DNA of 64,000 nt from Microvirga terrae (GCF_013307435.2 NZ_CP102845.1:1-64000); one strand, 5' to 3'. Numbered from the stretch's first letter, positions 1 through 12,046 are shown. The notes: generated by a model not told the origin, from the sequence alone. Made by a program: numbers and translations.

Positions 1-1452
1 ATGGAGTCCCCGGGCGAGCAAACGGCATCGGATGTGTGGACGCGCGTCAAGCGGCGTCTCCGGGCCGAACTGGGGGAGGATATCTTCGCGAGCTGGTTCG
101 GGCGCCTGGAGCTGGATTCGGTGATCGAGGGCTGCGCCTATCTCACCGTTCCCACCCGCTTTCTGAAAAGCTGGATCGAGTCCCATTACGCCGACCGGGT
201 GCTGGCGGTCTACCGCTCCGAGGCCGGCGACGTGGTGCGTGTCTCCATCGGCGTGCGCAACACGCTCGGACGTGATCCTGCGGCCCAGCGCCGGGTCAGC
301 GAAGCTCCCCGTCCGGCTCCGACCGCATCCATGGCGATGCCGAGCCTGACGGGAGAAATTAAGGCGCCCTCCCTGACCGCCCCCCAGGAGGAGCGCGGCG
401 AGAACGGTGATCTCGGCGGAGCCCCACTCGATTCCCGCCTCACCTTTGAAAGCTTCATCGTTGGCCGCTCCAACGCGCTCGCCCATGCGGCCGCCGACCG
501 GGTTGCGCATGCGCAGAACGGCCAAGCCATCTACAACCCGCTTTACCTCCATGCGGGGGTGGGCCTCGGCAAGACACATCTCCTCCATGCCATCGGCCAT
601 GAGGTGCGGGCGCAGGGCCGGCGCGTCATCTATCTGACGGCCGACCGTTTCATGTACGGCTTCGTCGCCTCCCTGAAGGCGCAGACGTCGCTGGCCTTCA
701 AGGAACGCCTTCGCGGCATCGACCTACTCATCATCGACGACGTGCAGTTCATTCAAGGAAAGCAGATCCAGCAGGAATTCGGGCACACGCTGAACGCCCT
801 CATCGATGCGGGCCGCCAGATCGTGATCGCCGCCGACCGGCCGCCGGCGGATCTCGAAAACCTCGACGAGCGCGTGCGCTCGCGCCTCGCAGGCGGCCTT
901 GTGGTCGAGGTCAGCGCTCTCGACGAGGCGCTGCGCACCTCCATCCTCACCACCCGGGTCGACGCCCTGAAGACGATCCATCCCACCTTCGAGGTCGGCC
1001 CGAACGTGATCGCCTACGTGGCCCGCGCCATTACGGCCAACGGACGCGACCTTGAGGGTGCCGTGAACCGCCTGCTCGCCCATGCGACTCTCACCGGCTC
1101 CGCCATCACGCTGGAAACCGCCGAGACCGCGATCCGCGACTTGGTGCGCAACCGGGAACCCAAACGGGTGAAGATCGAGGACATCCAGAAGCTGGTGGCC
1201 TCCCGCTACAACGTCTCCCGCTCCGACATTCTCTCGGAGCGCCGCACCGCCGCCGTGGTGCGTCCGCGCCAGATCGCCATGTACCTGTCCAAGGTGCTGA
1301 CGCTGCGTTCGCTGCCCGAGATCGGCCGCCGCTTCGGAGGGCGCGACCACACCACCGTGCTCCATGCAGTGCGCAAGATCGAGAAGGCCCTGGGCGAAGA
1401 CCATGCCCTCTCCGACGAGGTCGAACTCCTCAAACGGATGCTGCAGGAATAG
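1..1452 (+). CDS. dnaA: Chromosomal replication initiator protein DnaA
   Basis: DnaA binds DnaA boxes at the origin and, with ATP, melts DNA and loads the helicase. The 483-aa product has an N-terminal domain I (about residues 10-90), a Pro-rich linker to about 145, then an AAA+ core with Walker A GVGLGKTH (186-193) and Walker [11 protein letters not shown] (241-250). The C-terminal DNA-binding domain carries the family signature [16 protein letters not shown]. Length is normal for the family. The start codon is base 1 of the window, so no promoter or upstream DnaA boxes are visible. dnaN follows after 159 bp containing a terminator-like hairpin. Confidence 0.99.
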   Translation: MESPGEQTASDVWTRVKRRLRAELGEDIFASWFGRLELDSVIEGCAYLTVPTRFLKSWIESHYADRVLAVYRSEAGDVVRVSIGVRNTLGRDPAAQRRVSEAPRPAPTASMAMPSLTGEIKAPSLTAPQEERGENGDLGGAPLDSRLTFESFIVGRSNALAHAAADRVAHAQNGQAIYNPLYLHAGVGLGKTHLLHAIGHEVRAQGRRVIYLTADRFMYGFVASLKAQTSLAFKERLRGIDLLIIDDVQFIQGKQIQQEFGHTLNALIDAGRQIVIAADRPPADLENLDERVRSRLAGGLVVEVSALDEALRTSILTTRVDALKTIHPTFEVGPNVIAYVARAITANGRDLEGAVNRLLAHATLTGSAITLETAETAIRDLVRNREPKRVKIEDIQKLVASRYNVSRSDILSERRTAAVVRPRQIAMYLSKVLTLRSLPEIGRRFGGRDHTTVLHAVRKIEKALGEDHALSDEVELLKRMLQE

Positions 1453-1484
1453 GCCTTCGGGATCGCGCCGCCGCGGGCGGACAG

Positions 1485-1512
1485 GGCCGGGCATCGCCCG
1501 GCCTTGCTTTCT
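1485..1512 (+). terminator. Probable intrinsic terminator after dnaA
   Basis: A perfect 8-bp GC stem (1485-1492 with 1496-1503, loop ATC) is followed by a T-rich tail, TTGCTTTCT. It lies 33 bp past the dnaA stop and would separate dnaA from dnaN. The tail is not a pure T run, so termination may be partial. Confidence 0.6.
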
Positions 1513-1611
1513 CAGGCGACAGAAGCCAACATTGCTGCCCTGCTTGTCCCGTTCGAAGCTCGTCCTTCGCGGGAATGAGCCAAGAATTTCACCGAAACCA
1601 GGTGCTAGGTT

Positions 1612-2730
1612 ATGAGAGTTACCGTTGAGCGCGCCGCTCTGCTGAAGGCGCTGGGGCATGTGCACCGCGTCGTCGAGCGCCGCAACACCATTCCGATCCT
1701 GTCCAACGTCCTGCTGCGCGCGGACGAGGGATCGCTCCGCCTCAAGGCCACCGACCTCGACATCGAGGTCACGGAGACGATTCCGGCCGAGATCACGGAG
1801 GCCGGCTCGACCACGGTTCCGGCCTACATGATCTACGACATCGTGCGCAAGCTCTCCGACGGCGCCCAGGTCTCGCTCGAAATGACCCCCGATATGGGCC
1901 AGATGCAGATCCGCTCCGGCCGCTCGCGCTTCATGCTGCAGGCCCTGCCGGAAAGCGATTTCCCGGATCTCGCCGCCGGCGACCTGCCGCACCGCTTCAC
2001 GCTGGCCGCCGCCGATCTCAAGCGCCTGATCGAGAAGACGCAGTTCGCGATCTCCACGGAGGAGACGCGCTATTACCTCAACGGGATCTATCTCCATACG
2101 CTCGATGCGGGCGGCTCCGTCGTCATGCGGGCGGTCGCCACGGACGGCCACCGCCTCGCCCGGGTCGAGATCCCGGCTCCCACGGGTTCGGAAGGGATGC
2201 CAGGGGTGATCGTGCCGCGCAAGGCCGTGGCCGAGATCGTGAAGCTCGTGGAGGACGGCTCCGAGACCATCACGGTCGAGTTGTCCTCCGCCAAGGTGCG
2301 CCTGACCTTCGACGGCGTGGTGCTGACCTCCAAGCTGATCGACGGCACCTTCCCCGACTACCAGCGCGTCATTCCGGCCGGGAACGACAAGGTCCTCGTG
2401 GTCGAGCGCGCCGATTTCTCCAAGGCCGTCGATCGCGTCTCCACCATCTCGTCCGAGCGCGGACGCGCCGTAAAGCTCGCGCTCAACGACGGTCGCCTGA
2501 CGCTCACGGTCAACAACCCGGATTCGGGCAGCGCCACGGAGGAGATTGAGGTCGATTACGATGCAACCCCGATCGATATCGGCTTCAATGCCCGCTATCT
2601 CCTCGACATCACGGCCCAGCTCGACGGCGACACCGCCCTGTTCAAGCTCGCGGATCCCGGTTCCCCGACCATCGTCCAGGACCGGGAGGGCGCGTCCGCG
2701 CTCTACGTCCTGATGCCGATGCGGGTGTAA
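1612..2730 (+). CDS. dnaN: DNA polymerase III subunit beta (sliding clamp)
   Basis: This is the ring-shaped processivity clamp that tethers the replicative polymerase to DNA. The 372-aa product has the usual three-fold repeated clamp domains, starting MRVTVERAALLKALGHVHRV and ending in the conserved LYVLMPMRV. The conserved stretch FARYLLDI-like (FNARYLLDI) lies in domain three. Length is typical. It sits between dnaA and recF, the ancestral order. Confidence 0.99.
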   Translation: MRVTVERAALLKALGHVHRVVERRNTIPILSNVLLRADEGSLRLKATDLDIEVTETIPAEITEAGSTTVPAYMIYDIVRKLSDGAQVSLEMTPDMGQMQIRSGRSRFMLQALPESDFPDLAAGDLPHRFTLAAADLKRLIEKTQFAISTEETRYYLNGIYLHTLDAGGSVVMRAVATDGHRLARVEIPAPTGSEGMPGVIVPRKAVAEIVKLVEDGSETITVELSSAKVRLTFDGVVLTSKLIDGTFPDYQRVIPAGNDKVLVVERADFSKAVDRVSTISSERGRAVKLALNDGRLTLTVNNPDSGSATEEIEVDYDATPIDIGFNARYLLDITAQLDGDTALFKLADPGSPTIVQDREGASALYVLMPMRV

Positions 2731-2802
2731 ATTACCGGAGGTCGTCAACCCGGACGGAACCCGGTGACGATCAAGAATTGGTTCGGAATTAACCTCCACG
2801 TC

Positions 2803-2825
2803 ATCACCGGCACAGGGCCGGTGAT
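2803..2825. repeat. Perfect hairpin between dnaN and recF
   Basis: A 9-bp perfect inverted repeat (ATCACCGGC at 2803-2811, GCCGGTGAT at 2817-2825) with a 5-nt loop lies 73 bp after dnaN. No T run follows, so it is either a weak or factor-dependent terminator or an mRNA-stabilising stem. The rest of the 240-bp gap shows nothing I can name. Confidence 0.5.
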
Positions 2826-2970
2826 CTCGCGTTCATAGGGCGCGACACCATTCCGATCGGGATAGCCGGGCCACGGAGCGGCACATGCAAGGTGCGGCAC
2901 AACGATCCTGATCCGCTAGGACCGTGCCGACGCTTGATCTTTCGCGTCCGCTCCTGAATGAAAGGGGCGC

Positions 2971-4131
2971 ATGTCCTCCTCGCCCGTTGCCGCTTCCCGA
3001 ATCGCCCGCTTGATCCTCCAGGATTTCCGCACCTATGCGAGCCTGGATCTCACCGTCTCGCGCCCGCTCGTGGCGCTCGTGGGAGAGAACGGCGCCGGCA
3101 AGACCAACGTGCTGGAGGCGATCTCGCTTTTCATGCCCGGCCGGGGCCTGAGGCGCGCCGAGCTCGGCGAGATGGCGCGCAACGAGGGGCCCGGTTCGTT
3201 CGCCATTTCCGTGACCCTCGACGCCCCCTACGGCGAGCATCGCCTCGGCACGGGAATCGAGCACCAGCACGAAGGCTCCCGCGCCTCGCGGATCTGTCGC
3301 ATCGACGGCATGCCCGCCTCCTCGCCGACAGCCTTCGCCGAGTATCTGCGCATCGTCTGGCTCACGCCCGACCTCGATGCTCTGTTCCGTGGCCCCGCCG
3401 GTGACCGTCGGCGCTTTCTCGACCGTCTCGTGCTCGCGGTCGACGCGGAGCACGGCACGCGGGTGAACGCGCTGGAGCGGGCGCTCCGCTCGCGCAACCG
3501 GGTGCTCGAGGACAATCCGGACGACCGCCTGTGGCTCGATGCGCTCGAGCGCGAGGTGGCGGAACTCGCCATCGCGGTCGTCGCCGCCCGCCGCGAAACC
3601 GTGGAGCGGCTGGCGAGCCTCATCCTCGAAACCCGCGAGGAGGAATCCCCCTTCCCCTTCGCCACGATGGGGCTGGAGGGCGAACTCGATGCGCTCGTGA
3701 CGACCCTGCCGGCAGTCGATGCCGAGGACCGCTATCGGGCGATCCTGCGCGACCACCGCCACCGCGATCGGGCGGCCGGGCGCACCCTTGTCGGACCCCA
3801 GGCCTCGGATCTTCTCGTGCGCCACGGACCCAAGGACATCCCGGCGAACACGGCCTCCACCGGCGAGCAGAAGGCATTGCTGATCGGTCTCGTGCTCGCC
3901 CATGCCCGACTCGTCGCCAGCATGAGCGGAATCGCCCCCTTCGTGCTTCTCGACGAGGTCGCGGCCCATCTCGATCCTCGCCGCCGGGCCGGCCTGTACG
4001 ACGCGCTCGAATCCCTCGGGGGCCAGGTCTGGATGACAGGGGCGGATCCGGGCCTGTTCGCCGGGTTGGAGGGACGGGCCGACCTGCTGCAGGTGTCAGC
4101 CGGCGTGATCGGACCCATCACAACTCCTTGA
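2971..4131 (+). CDS. recF: DNA replication/repair protein RecF
   Basis: RecF is an SMC-like ATPase that with RecO and RecR loads RecA at gapped DNA. The 386-aa product shows Walker A GENGAGKTN (38-46), an ABC-type signature region STGEQKALLIGLVLAHA near residues 291-307, and Walker B FVLLDEVAAHLD near 325. The start is supported by AAAGGGG upstream of the ATG. Its TGA overlaps an in-frame ATG of the next gene (TGATG), allowing coupling to the LysE-type gene. Confidence 0.98.
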   Translation: MSSSPVAASRIARLILQDFRTYASLDLTVSRPLVALVGENGAGKTNVLEAISLFMPGRGLRRAELGEMARNEGPGSFAISVTLDAPYGEHRLGTGIEHQHEGSRASRICRIDGMPASSPTAFAEYLRIVWLTPDLDALFRGPAGDRRRFLDRLVLAVDAEHGTRVNALERALRSRNRVLEDNPDDRLWLDALEREVAELAIAVVAARRETVERLASLILETREEESPFPFATMGLEGELDALVTTLPAVDAEDRYRAILRDHRHRDRAAGRTLVGPQASDLLVRHGPKDIPANTASTGEQKALLIGLVLAHARLVASMSGIAPFVLLDEVAAHLDPRRRAGLYDALESLGGQVWMTGADPGLFAGLEGRADLLQVSAGVIGPITTP

Positions 4132-4193
4132 TGGCGCTCGGGGCCGTTCCGCCTTATGCTGGCCGCAACATTGTCTCTTCGGGCGTCACGACC

Positions 4194-4808
4194 ATGGACC
4201 TCGCCGGCCTGCTGCTTTTCTCCTCCGCCCTCTTCATCGCCGCGGCGTCGCCGGGACCGGGCATCGCGGCCATCGTCGGACGTGTCTTGGGCCGCGGGCC
4301 CAAGGAGGCCGTGACCTTCAGCATCGGGGTGGCCCTCGGCGACGTGGTCTGGCTGACCTGCGCGATCCTCGGCCTTGCCGCCCTGGCCCAGGCCTTCCAC
4401 GAGGTGTTCCTGGTCATCAAATATGCCGGCGCCGCCTATCTGCTCTACATCGCCTACAGGATCTGGACAGCGTCGGCGCTCCCCAAGAACGTGCAGGCGG
4501 ACAGGCGGGCCGAGCACCCGGCCAAGCTCCTCCTCGGCGGGCTCGCCCTCACCCTGGGGAACCCCAAGACGATCGTCTTCTACCTCGCGCTCCTGCCCAC
4601 AATCCTCGATCTGACTCGGATCACGCTGCTGGGTTATGCGGAGCTGGTGGCCGCCACCCTGACCGTCCTGGGCGTGGTCTTCGGCACCTATATCGTGCTC
4701 GCCGCCCGCGCCCGTCAGCTCTTCACCACCCCGCGGGCGATCCGGATCCTCAACCGCAGCACGGGCGCCCTGCTGGCCGGCGCGGCAGCCGCCGTCGCAG
4801 CACGGTGA
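4194..4808 (+). CDS. LysE family amino-acid exporter
   Basis: This 204-aa membrane protein belongs to the LysE/RhtB exporters, which expel amino acids or small metabolites. It begins MDLAGLLLFSSALFIAAASP with the hallmark PGPG motif in the first helix, and has about six hydrophobic segments plus the conserved LTLGNPKTIVFYLALLP. I chose ATG 4194 because the family starts just before the first helix. An in-frame ATG at 4131 overlaps the recF stop as TGATG and would add 21 residues, so translational coupling is possible. It splits the usual recF-gyrB pair. Substrate unknown. Confidence 0.93.
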   Translation: MDLAGLLLFSSALFIAAASPGPGIAAIVGRVLGRGPKEAVTFSIGVALGDVVWLTCAILGLAALAQAFHEVFLVIKYAGAAYLLYIAYRIWTASALPKNVQADRRAEHPAKLLLGGLALTLGNPKTIVFYLALLPTILDLTRITLLGYAELVAATLTVLGVVFGTYIVLAARARQLFTTPRAIRILNRSTGALLAGAAAAVAAR

Positions 4809-4946
4809 AGGCCCGGTCGACCTGAGGCAATGAACCGCCCCTGAAACGGCCCGATTCGGCAGTTTTTGGTGGATTTTTCCGCGCCATGACGCGCGCGCGT
4901 AGGCGCGTGGGGGTGAAATTTCAACTATTCATCCCTAAATAACTGA

Positions 4947-7433
<2,487 letters not shown>

Positions 7434-7744
7434 TCGCTCTGGATGGTCCGACCATCAAGGAAGAAAAAACGGATACCAAAGGCTGCAAAGCTTTCAGCAG
7501 GTGTTTCGTCGAGAACCGAGGATTTTCCTTGGTGACCGATAGAACTGACGTCTAGCCATTCTCAGCCTCACGGTACTAACCGTGAGGCTTTTCTTTGTCG
7601 GGACGGTATTTCCACGAATCAAGCTCATGGGCGACATCGTTGGGCTCAAGGACGAGTCCACGAACAGTGTTAGATCAATGACATGTTGGTGACCAACGCA
7701 CCCTTCGGAGAACTGGTATCACAGACGAAGCGGGTCCAGATCGT
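7434..7744. other. Intergenic region after gyrB
   Basis: This is a convergent gap of 311 bp between gyrB and the minus-strand SH3 protein. It holds the terminator at 7564-7596. I see no credible gene in it. Confidence 0.7.
7564..7596 (+). terminator. gyrB: Strong intrinsic terminator after gyrB
   Basis: An 11-bp perfect stem (AGCCTCACGGT at 7564-7574 paired with 7579-7589) with a 4-nt loop is followed by TTTCTTT. It is the clearest rho-independent terminator in the window, 131 bp past the gyrB stop. Confidence 0.9.
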
Positions 7745-10603
7745 TTAACGACGACCGCCTCCACGACCTCCGAAACCTCCCCGTCCTCCGCCTCCGAAGC
7801 TGCCTCTCGGGGCAAAGCTGCGTTGAGGAGCGAAGGATGCTGGCGACCGGGAGAACTGCGCTTGCGGTGGCCGGAAGGCCTGTCGGCCTGCGATCTGGCG
7901 CTGGTTTCCAAGGTTCCGGGTCTGGGCGTCCCGCATCAGGTTCGAGGGCAGCTGCTGGCTGACCGATGGACGCGGTGCGGGCCTCTGAGTCACGGGACGG
8001 GGTTTCGCCGCAGGGCGCTGCTGCGCCGCCTGACGCTCCTTTGTCGCCGGACGTTGCTGAGCCGGGCGTTGCTGCGATGCAGGCCGTTCCTGGACCGCGG
8101 TCCGCTCCTGTCCTGGCGCGCGGGATCCGGCCGCCGGGCGCTGCTGGGCTTGGGGACGTTGCTGTGCCTGACGATCGCCGGTCGGACGTTGCGTCGCCCG
8201 CTCCTGCGCGCGCTCGCGGCTGGGGCCACCTTCGACGCGGTCGCGGCGGGTCTGCTCGCCACCGGAGGCCAAGCGCTGGCCAAGGGCGGCGCCTGCTGCA
8301 CCGGCCGCGCCCGCTCCCGCGAGCTGCCCCAGGCGCTCCCCGGCACCCCGGTCCTGCAGCCGGTCCCTCCCTTCCGGCGAAAGGCCCTCCCGTCCTTCGC
8401 CCCGCTGGAGCAGATCTCCGCGTTCGGGCCGCTGCACATCCTGCCAGCCGCCGTCCCAGCGCTGCCATCCATCACCGCTGTTTCGGTAGACGTTGCCGTC
8501 CCGGCCCGCATAGATGTCGCCACGCCGACCCTCGCGGATGAAGCCTTGCCCGTCCGACGTGCTCCAGCGCAGCGCCGAGCCTCCGGTGACGGTGTCCCGC
8601 GCCGTCGCCCGCGCCCACTCGGATCCGCGTCTGACCCCGGCCGACTTCCATGCGCCATAGACGTTGCGGCCGCCGGCTATGAAACCGCCTGCATCCGTGC
8701 GCGGATTATAGGCTCCGACGAAGCCGGCCGAACCGCGCGGCCCCCAAGCTGCGCCGGCACGACCGTAAGTGCCGGTGGCCGGGTTCCAGGTCCGCGCTCC
8801 CGCAATGCCCCTGTACGGGCCATATCCATAGCCGTAGCGGCCGTACATTCCACGGACCGGATTGTAGTAGGCCGCGAGGCCCCAAGTGAAGGGCCGTGGG
8901 TAGTAGATCGGATAGGCATAGCCTGGCCAGTTGTACCAGTACGGCGGGTAGTTCCACCCGGTGCCGTAGACGTAGGTGCCCCACGCCGGGTAGCCGTAGA
9001 GATAGCCCATGGTGTAGCCGTACCAAACTGCATCGGGCTCGGTGTCGTACACATGCACGTAGGTGGCATTGTAGATCGGCGAGGATGGCGGGATGGCATA
9101 GATGGCGTCAGGCACGGCACGGGCGAGCTGCCACGGGCCGCTCGGGCTATCGGACACGAACCAGACGCCGTCCTGGAGCAGGAAGTACTGCTCACCAACC
9201 CTGATCACCGTGTCGGTCGTGTTGGTTGCATAGGAAAGATTGGTTGTTTCGATGGGAGCGAATTGGGCGTCGCCCGCATAGGCGACCGTCGGCGTGATCG
9301 AGCCCGTCTCAACCCGGGCGGTGGTCGGGATGCTGGCCTTGAGGCGCGCCTCGGCGGCCTCCGAGGTGCCGGGCACGGACGCGCGCACGGCGTAATACGG
9401 CGCGTCCTCGGGAACGCTCTGGAAGTCAGTGGGCAGGTCGGGCGTGGCGAATGTCCACGGCCCCTCCAGTGCGGCTGCGCGGAACCAGCGTCCCGCCAGG
9501 AGCACGTACCATTGCTTGCCGGTCCTGTCGAAGAACACATCCGACTCTGTGTTGGAGGCCCACTGGAGCGAGGTCTTCGGCACGTCCTGGAGCGTGGGCT
9601 GCCCGGTGAACAGGAGCATCTCGGCGGGGGCATCGGTGGTGATGACCTTGGGCACCTTACCGTCTGCGTAGGGCTCCGGCGGAACGGCCGCGCGAGCATC
9701 GGCCCAGTTGCTGTCGTCCGGAAGGTCGCGCAGCAGCGTCGGCAACTCGGTGACGGCCGTCCATGAATCATTGATGGTGGGTGCGGTAAGCCAGTGCGTG
9801 TCGTCGCGCAGGTAGAGGGCTCCCCCTTCATCGATCCGGAAGAGGTCCCAGTTCGTGTTGACCACGAAGGAGAGACCGGTCTTGCCCTTGACGGGCGCAA
9901 AGGCGGCCGCGCCGTTGGTCTGGAGCAGGATCGCCGGCGTCGTCGAGACGAGGATCCGCGGCGGATCGGCCTTGAGCCCGCTCACGTCGGTCATGCGCTT
10001 CTGCTCGGCGAGGCTGGCCGTCACGCGGGCCTCCGACACGGTGATTGGACCAGTCGGCAGGATCTTGCCTGTTTCCACAGCAAGCGCCTTCAGGTCGTCA
10101 CGGCCGAGGCCGGAGAAGTTCAGCGCGGTGACGGTGACGTCGGAGATGACCACCTCGCCGGCATCCTCGTCGTATGAGGTCGCGCCTTTGAGCCCGATCA
10201 CGCCGAAGACCGGATTGCCGTCCGCCGTTCTCAGGTATTGAGCCGCAACCAGCGCCTCGATGGTCTTGAAGTCGGTCCATTCGGTGAACTGCGGCTGAAA
10301 CAGCACCATGCGCCCTTGGCCGACGTCGTAGGAGCGCGGCCAGGCATCGGGTTCCCGGCTCTCCTCCAGGTAGCGCCCGCTCACGAAGCCGCTTCGCCCA
10401 TCGACTGTCACGGCGCACCAGCTGCCCGAGTCCTCGCAGTCGCCCATATCGACGGCGGTGCCTTCCGGGAGCGTCCGAATGGATGCGAAGTTGGTGCCGG
10501 GGCCGGAGCGGAAGTTGACATTGGAGGTGGTCACGCCTGGTGCGGCGAGCGCAGGCGCGGTGGCGATGATCGGAGCGAGTGCAAGCGCGATGACCTGGCG
10601 CAT
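7745..10603 (-). CDS. Large secreted SH3-domain protein with Gln/Arg-rich and Gly-rich C-terminus
   Basis: The 952-aa product has a signal peptide (MRQVIALALAPIIATAPALA), then a bacterial SH3 domain (VTTSNVNFRSGPGTNFASIR to about residue 85), a long central domain without a motif I know, a Tyr/Pro/Trp-rich stretch (YGYTMGYLYGYPAWGTYVYG), and a low-complexity Gln/Arg/Pro tail ending GGGGRGGFGGRGGGRR. The start is chosen from GGAG 9 nt upstream; a longer in-frame start at 10621 has no such site. Similar proteins are annotated in Methylobacteriaceae as SH3 or carbohydrate-binding V/XII proteins. A cell-envelope role is inferred only from export and SH3. Confidence 0.85.
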   Translation of the reverse strand: MRQVIALALAPIIATAPALAAPGVTTSNVNFRSGPGTNFASIRTLPEGTAVDMGDCEDSGSWCAVTVDGRSGFVSGRYLEESREPDAWPRSYDVGQGRMVLFQPQFTEWTDFKTIEALVAAQYLRTADGNPVFGVIGLKGATSYDEDAGEVVISDVTVTALNFSGLGRDDLKALAVETGKILPTGPITVSEARVTASLAEQKRMTDVSGLKADPPRILVSTTPAILLQTNGAAAFAPVKGKTGLSFVVNTNWDLFRIDEGGALYLRDDTHWLTAPTINDSWTAVTELPTLLRDLPDDSNWADARAAVPPEPYADGKVPKVITTDAPAEMLLFTGQPTLQDVPKTSLQWASNTESDVFFDRTGKQWYVLLAGRWFRAAALEGPWTFATPDLPTDFQSVPEDAPYYAVRASVPGTSEAAEARLKASIPTTARVETGSITPTVAYAGDAQFAPIETTNLSYATNTTDTVIRVGEQYFLLQDGVWFVSDSPSGPWQLARAVPDAIYAIPPSSPIYNATYVHVYDTEPDAVWYGYTMGYLYGYPAWGTYVYGTGWNYPPYWYNWPGYAYPIYYPRPFTWGLAAYYNPVRGMYGRYGYGYGPYRGIAGARTWNPATGTYGRAGAAWGPRGSAGFVGAYNPRTDAGGFIAGGRNVYGAWKSAGVRRGSEWARATARDTVTGGSALRWSTSDGQGFIREGRRGDIYAGRDGNVYRNSGDGWQRWDGGWQDVQRPERGDLLQRGEGREGLSPEGRDRLQDRGAGERLGQLAGAGAAGAAGAALGQRLASGGEQTRRDRVEGGPSRERAQERATQRPTGDRQAQQRPQAQQRPAAGSRAPGQERTAVQERPASQQRPAQQRPATKERQAAQQRPAAKPRPVTQRPAPRPSVSQQLPSNLMRDAQTRNLGNQRQIAGRQAFRPPQAQFSRSPASFAPQRSFAPRGSFGGGGRGGFGGRGGGRR

Positions 10604-10726
10604 CAGAGGTGACTCCTGCATCGCCCGGCATCAGGACGTTCTCAGCGCCGGGAAGTCTCTACGGTTCAAGCCCTCCGACCGGACGCATCGAACGAGCCCC
10701 GGTCCGACGCAGTCCGTCACCGGGGA

Positions 10727-10926
10727 TCACTGCACCGTGCTGAGGGCCCGGCCGTCTGGAACGCTACAGAAGCGACCGCCCACAAGGGGCGCCGAACTGG
10801 CCAAGGCGCAGGTTCGTCCCTGCGTCACGCTGGAGCCGCCACCGCGTTGGGCATCGGCCACGGCGCGATCAGGAGGATGCTTGCTGCGAGCAGACCCAGA
10901 GCCAAGAGGATCCTGTTCATCGACAT
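10727..10926 (-). pseudogene. Frameshifted small Gly-rich secreted protein, paralogue of the gene at 14872-15570
   Basis: The first frame encodes MSMNRILLALGLLAASILLI, matching the signal peptide MSMNKLLLALGVLAAGTLLI of the intact gene at 14872-15570. The matching mature part, AVADAQRGGG then RTCALASSAPLVGGRFC, continues in another frame and corresponds to DVADAQRGG and RTCALTNSAPVGTGCSC there. Aligning the DNA shows one base missing near 10861-10870. The first frame alone would stop at 10825 after about 33 aa. The Gly/Tyr-rich middle of the paralogue is absent. Either a decayed copy or a sequencing error in a short functional gene. Confidence 0.75.
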
Positions 10927-11437
10927 CGCCTAGCCCAGCGCACCGCTCCGAACCGATCCGGTCGGGATCATGGAAATCCATTATGATCACGCCCCACAAT
11001 CGTGCTTGACTGTTTGGGACAAGCGCTTGGCATTTGTGGCCAGAGAATTTCACCGGACTCCTGCCTGTGCCGACGGGACGCCCCTGACCGCTGCGTAGAG
11101 AAAGACTGTGGGATCCCACGTCACAAAACGCATTCTCTGAGCGCTTCGCGAGACACCTGCGGGGGGCGACCTCTCGACCTGGCCGATCTGCGCAAGAATG
11201 CTCACCCTTGCGGAACGTGGGATCGGCAACGGAAGTCTGGCTCGATCAAAGAAGCCATTGGCCCATGACAGCAAGGCGGGTGAAGGCAATTCCCGCTAGA
11301 ACGGATCCCGTCGGTCCGTAGGGGCAATCCCGGTGCCGAACCCGCCCACTCGCAAGGAGTGCCACCAAGAGCGCCATCGGGTGCGCGGGATTTCTTTCCA
11401 TCACCAATTTATTCCCTCTGACTGTTTCACGCCGTCG
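10927..11437. other. Intergenic region with one direct-repeat operator
   Basis: About 510 bp without a supportable gene. It contains the 39-bp element at 11004-11042. Open frames on either strand here lack ribosome-binding sites and known motifs. Confidence 0.6.
11004..11042 (+). promoter_or_regulatory. Site A of a six-copy direct-repeat operator (AraC-type candidate)
   Basis: Pattern: GCTTGAC, 5 nt, GGGACA, 5 nt, TTGGCA, 4 nt, then TGGCCA in place of GGGACA. It lies 78 bp upstream of the broken minus-strand gene starting at 10926. Five similar copies exist at 16784, 20030, 20188, 23101 and 25792. Confidence 0.65.
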
Positions 11438-11705
11438 ATGCCGCGCTTCTACTTTGATCTTTCCCTGCGCGCATTTTTTCGACCGCGATGAGTTTGGCTC
11501 CGGGATCGAAAGCCTCGATGTGGAAGAGACCGGGGATAGGCGCAGTGCAGGCGAACTGACGCGGGATCGGCTGCTCCAGTCGCAGATTACAACTCCCGAG
11601 ACCGTTCGGGCCGAGGTCAGGAATGAGTATCGAAAATCGGTCATCGTGGTGACTGTTTCCATCCACGTCGGGCGGGCTGGGCTGACACCGCCGCTCATCA
11701 GGTGA
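11438..11705 (+). pseudogene. DUF6894 family protein, frameshifted at a T6 run
   Basis: The first frame reads MPRFYFDLSLRAFF, the standard DUF6894 N-terminus, then stops at 11489-11491. The family continues in a second frame as DRDEFGSGIESLDVEE, with the conserved closing strand AEVRNEYRKSVIVVTVSIHV. Removing one T from the six at 11474-11479 joins the frames into one protein of about 88 aa. Intact relatives are at 19697-19966 and 38432-38701. DUF6894 function is unknown. The defect is in a homopolymer, so a sequencing error is possible. Confidence 0.78.
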
Positions 11706-11839
11706 GGGGCGATCCCGTCTGTCCAGCAAGTCGGGCGTCATCAAACGGGTTGCTGGCTTATGACCGCAAGCCGGCGGGCTGTTGCCACCATTAACACGCC
11801 AGCAACATCGCCCAGTGCCATAAGAATCTCGGGAGACCT

Positions 11840-12046
11840 ATGAAGACAACAGCAGAATATCACCAACACGCGGAGGAGTGTCGGCTTCTTGCCCGGCACT
11901 TGCCCGAAGGGGAGCAGCGTAATCAGCTTTTGGAGATGGCGAGAACCTGGGAAAGCCTCGCCGAGACCCGGAAGGCGTTGATCCGCCGTCATCCCGAACT
12001 CAATACGGAGAAGGCCTCAACCACGGCACAGTCTGAGGCGGAATAG
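11840..12046 (+). CDS. Small conserved hypothetical protein
   Basis: A 68-aa, highly charged, helical protein (MKTTAEYHQHAEECRLLARH) with no signal peptide or membrane segment. GGGAG lies 4 nt before the ATG. Short proteins starting with a similar Tyr-x-x-x-Ala-x-x-Cys-Arg pattern are common in Hyphomicrobiales, without a known function. It stands alone, 134 bp after the broken DUF6894 gene. Confidence 0.75.
   Translation: MKTTAEYHQHAEECRLLARHLPEGEQRNQLLEMARTWESLAETRKALIRRHPELNTEKASTTAQSEAE

Noticed and set aside
1..1452. Origin of replication at dnaA
   Set aside because: No DnaA-box cluster or AT-rich unwinding region is visible in the available sequence; bases upstream of dnaA are outside the window, and in many alphaproteobacteria the origin is not next to dnaA.
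724..2799. Long minus-strand open frame of 691 codons across dnaA and dnaN
   Set aside because: It is the reverse shadow of two certain genes; composition is Arg/Gly/Asp-rich with no family motif.
7823..9766. Plus-strand open frame of 647 codons opposite the SH3 protein
   Set aside because: Antisense to a gene with signal peptide and SH3 motif; no ribosome site or recognisable domain.
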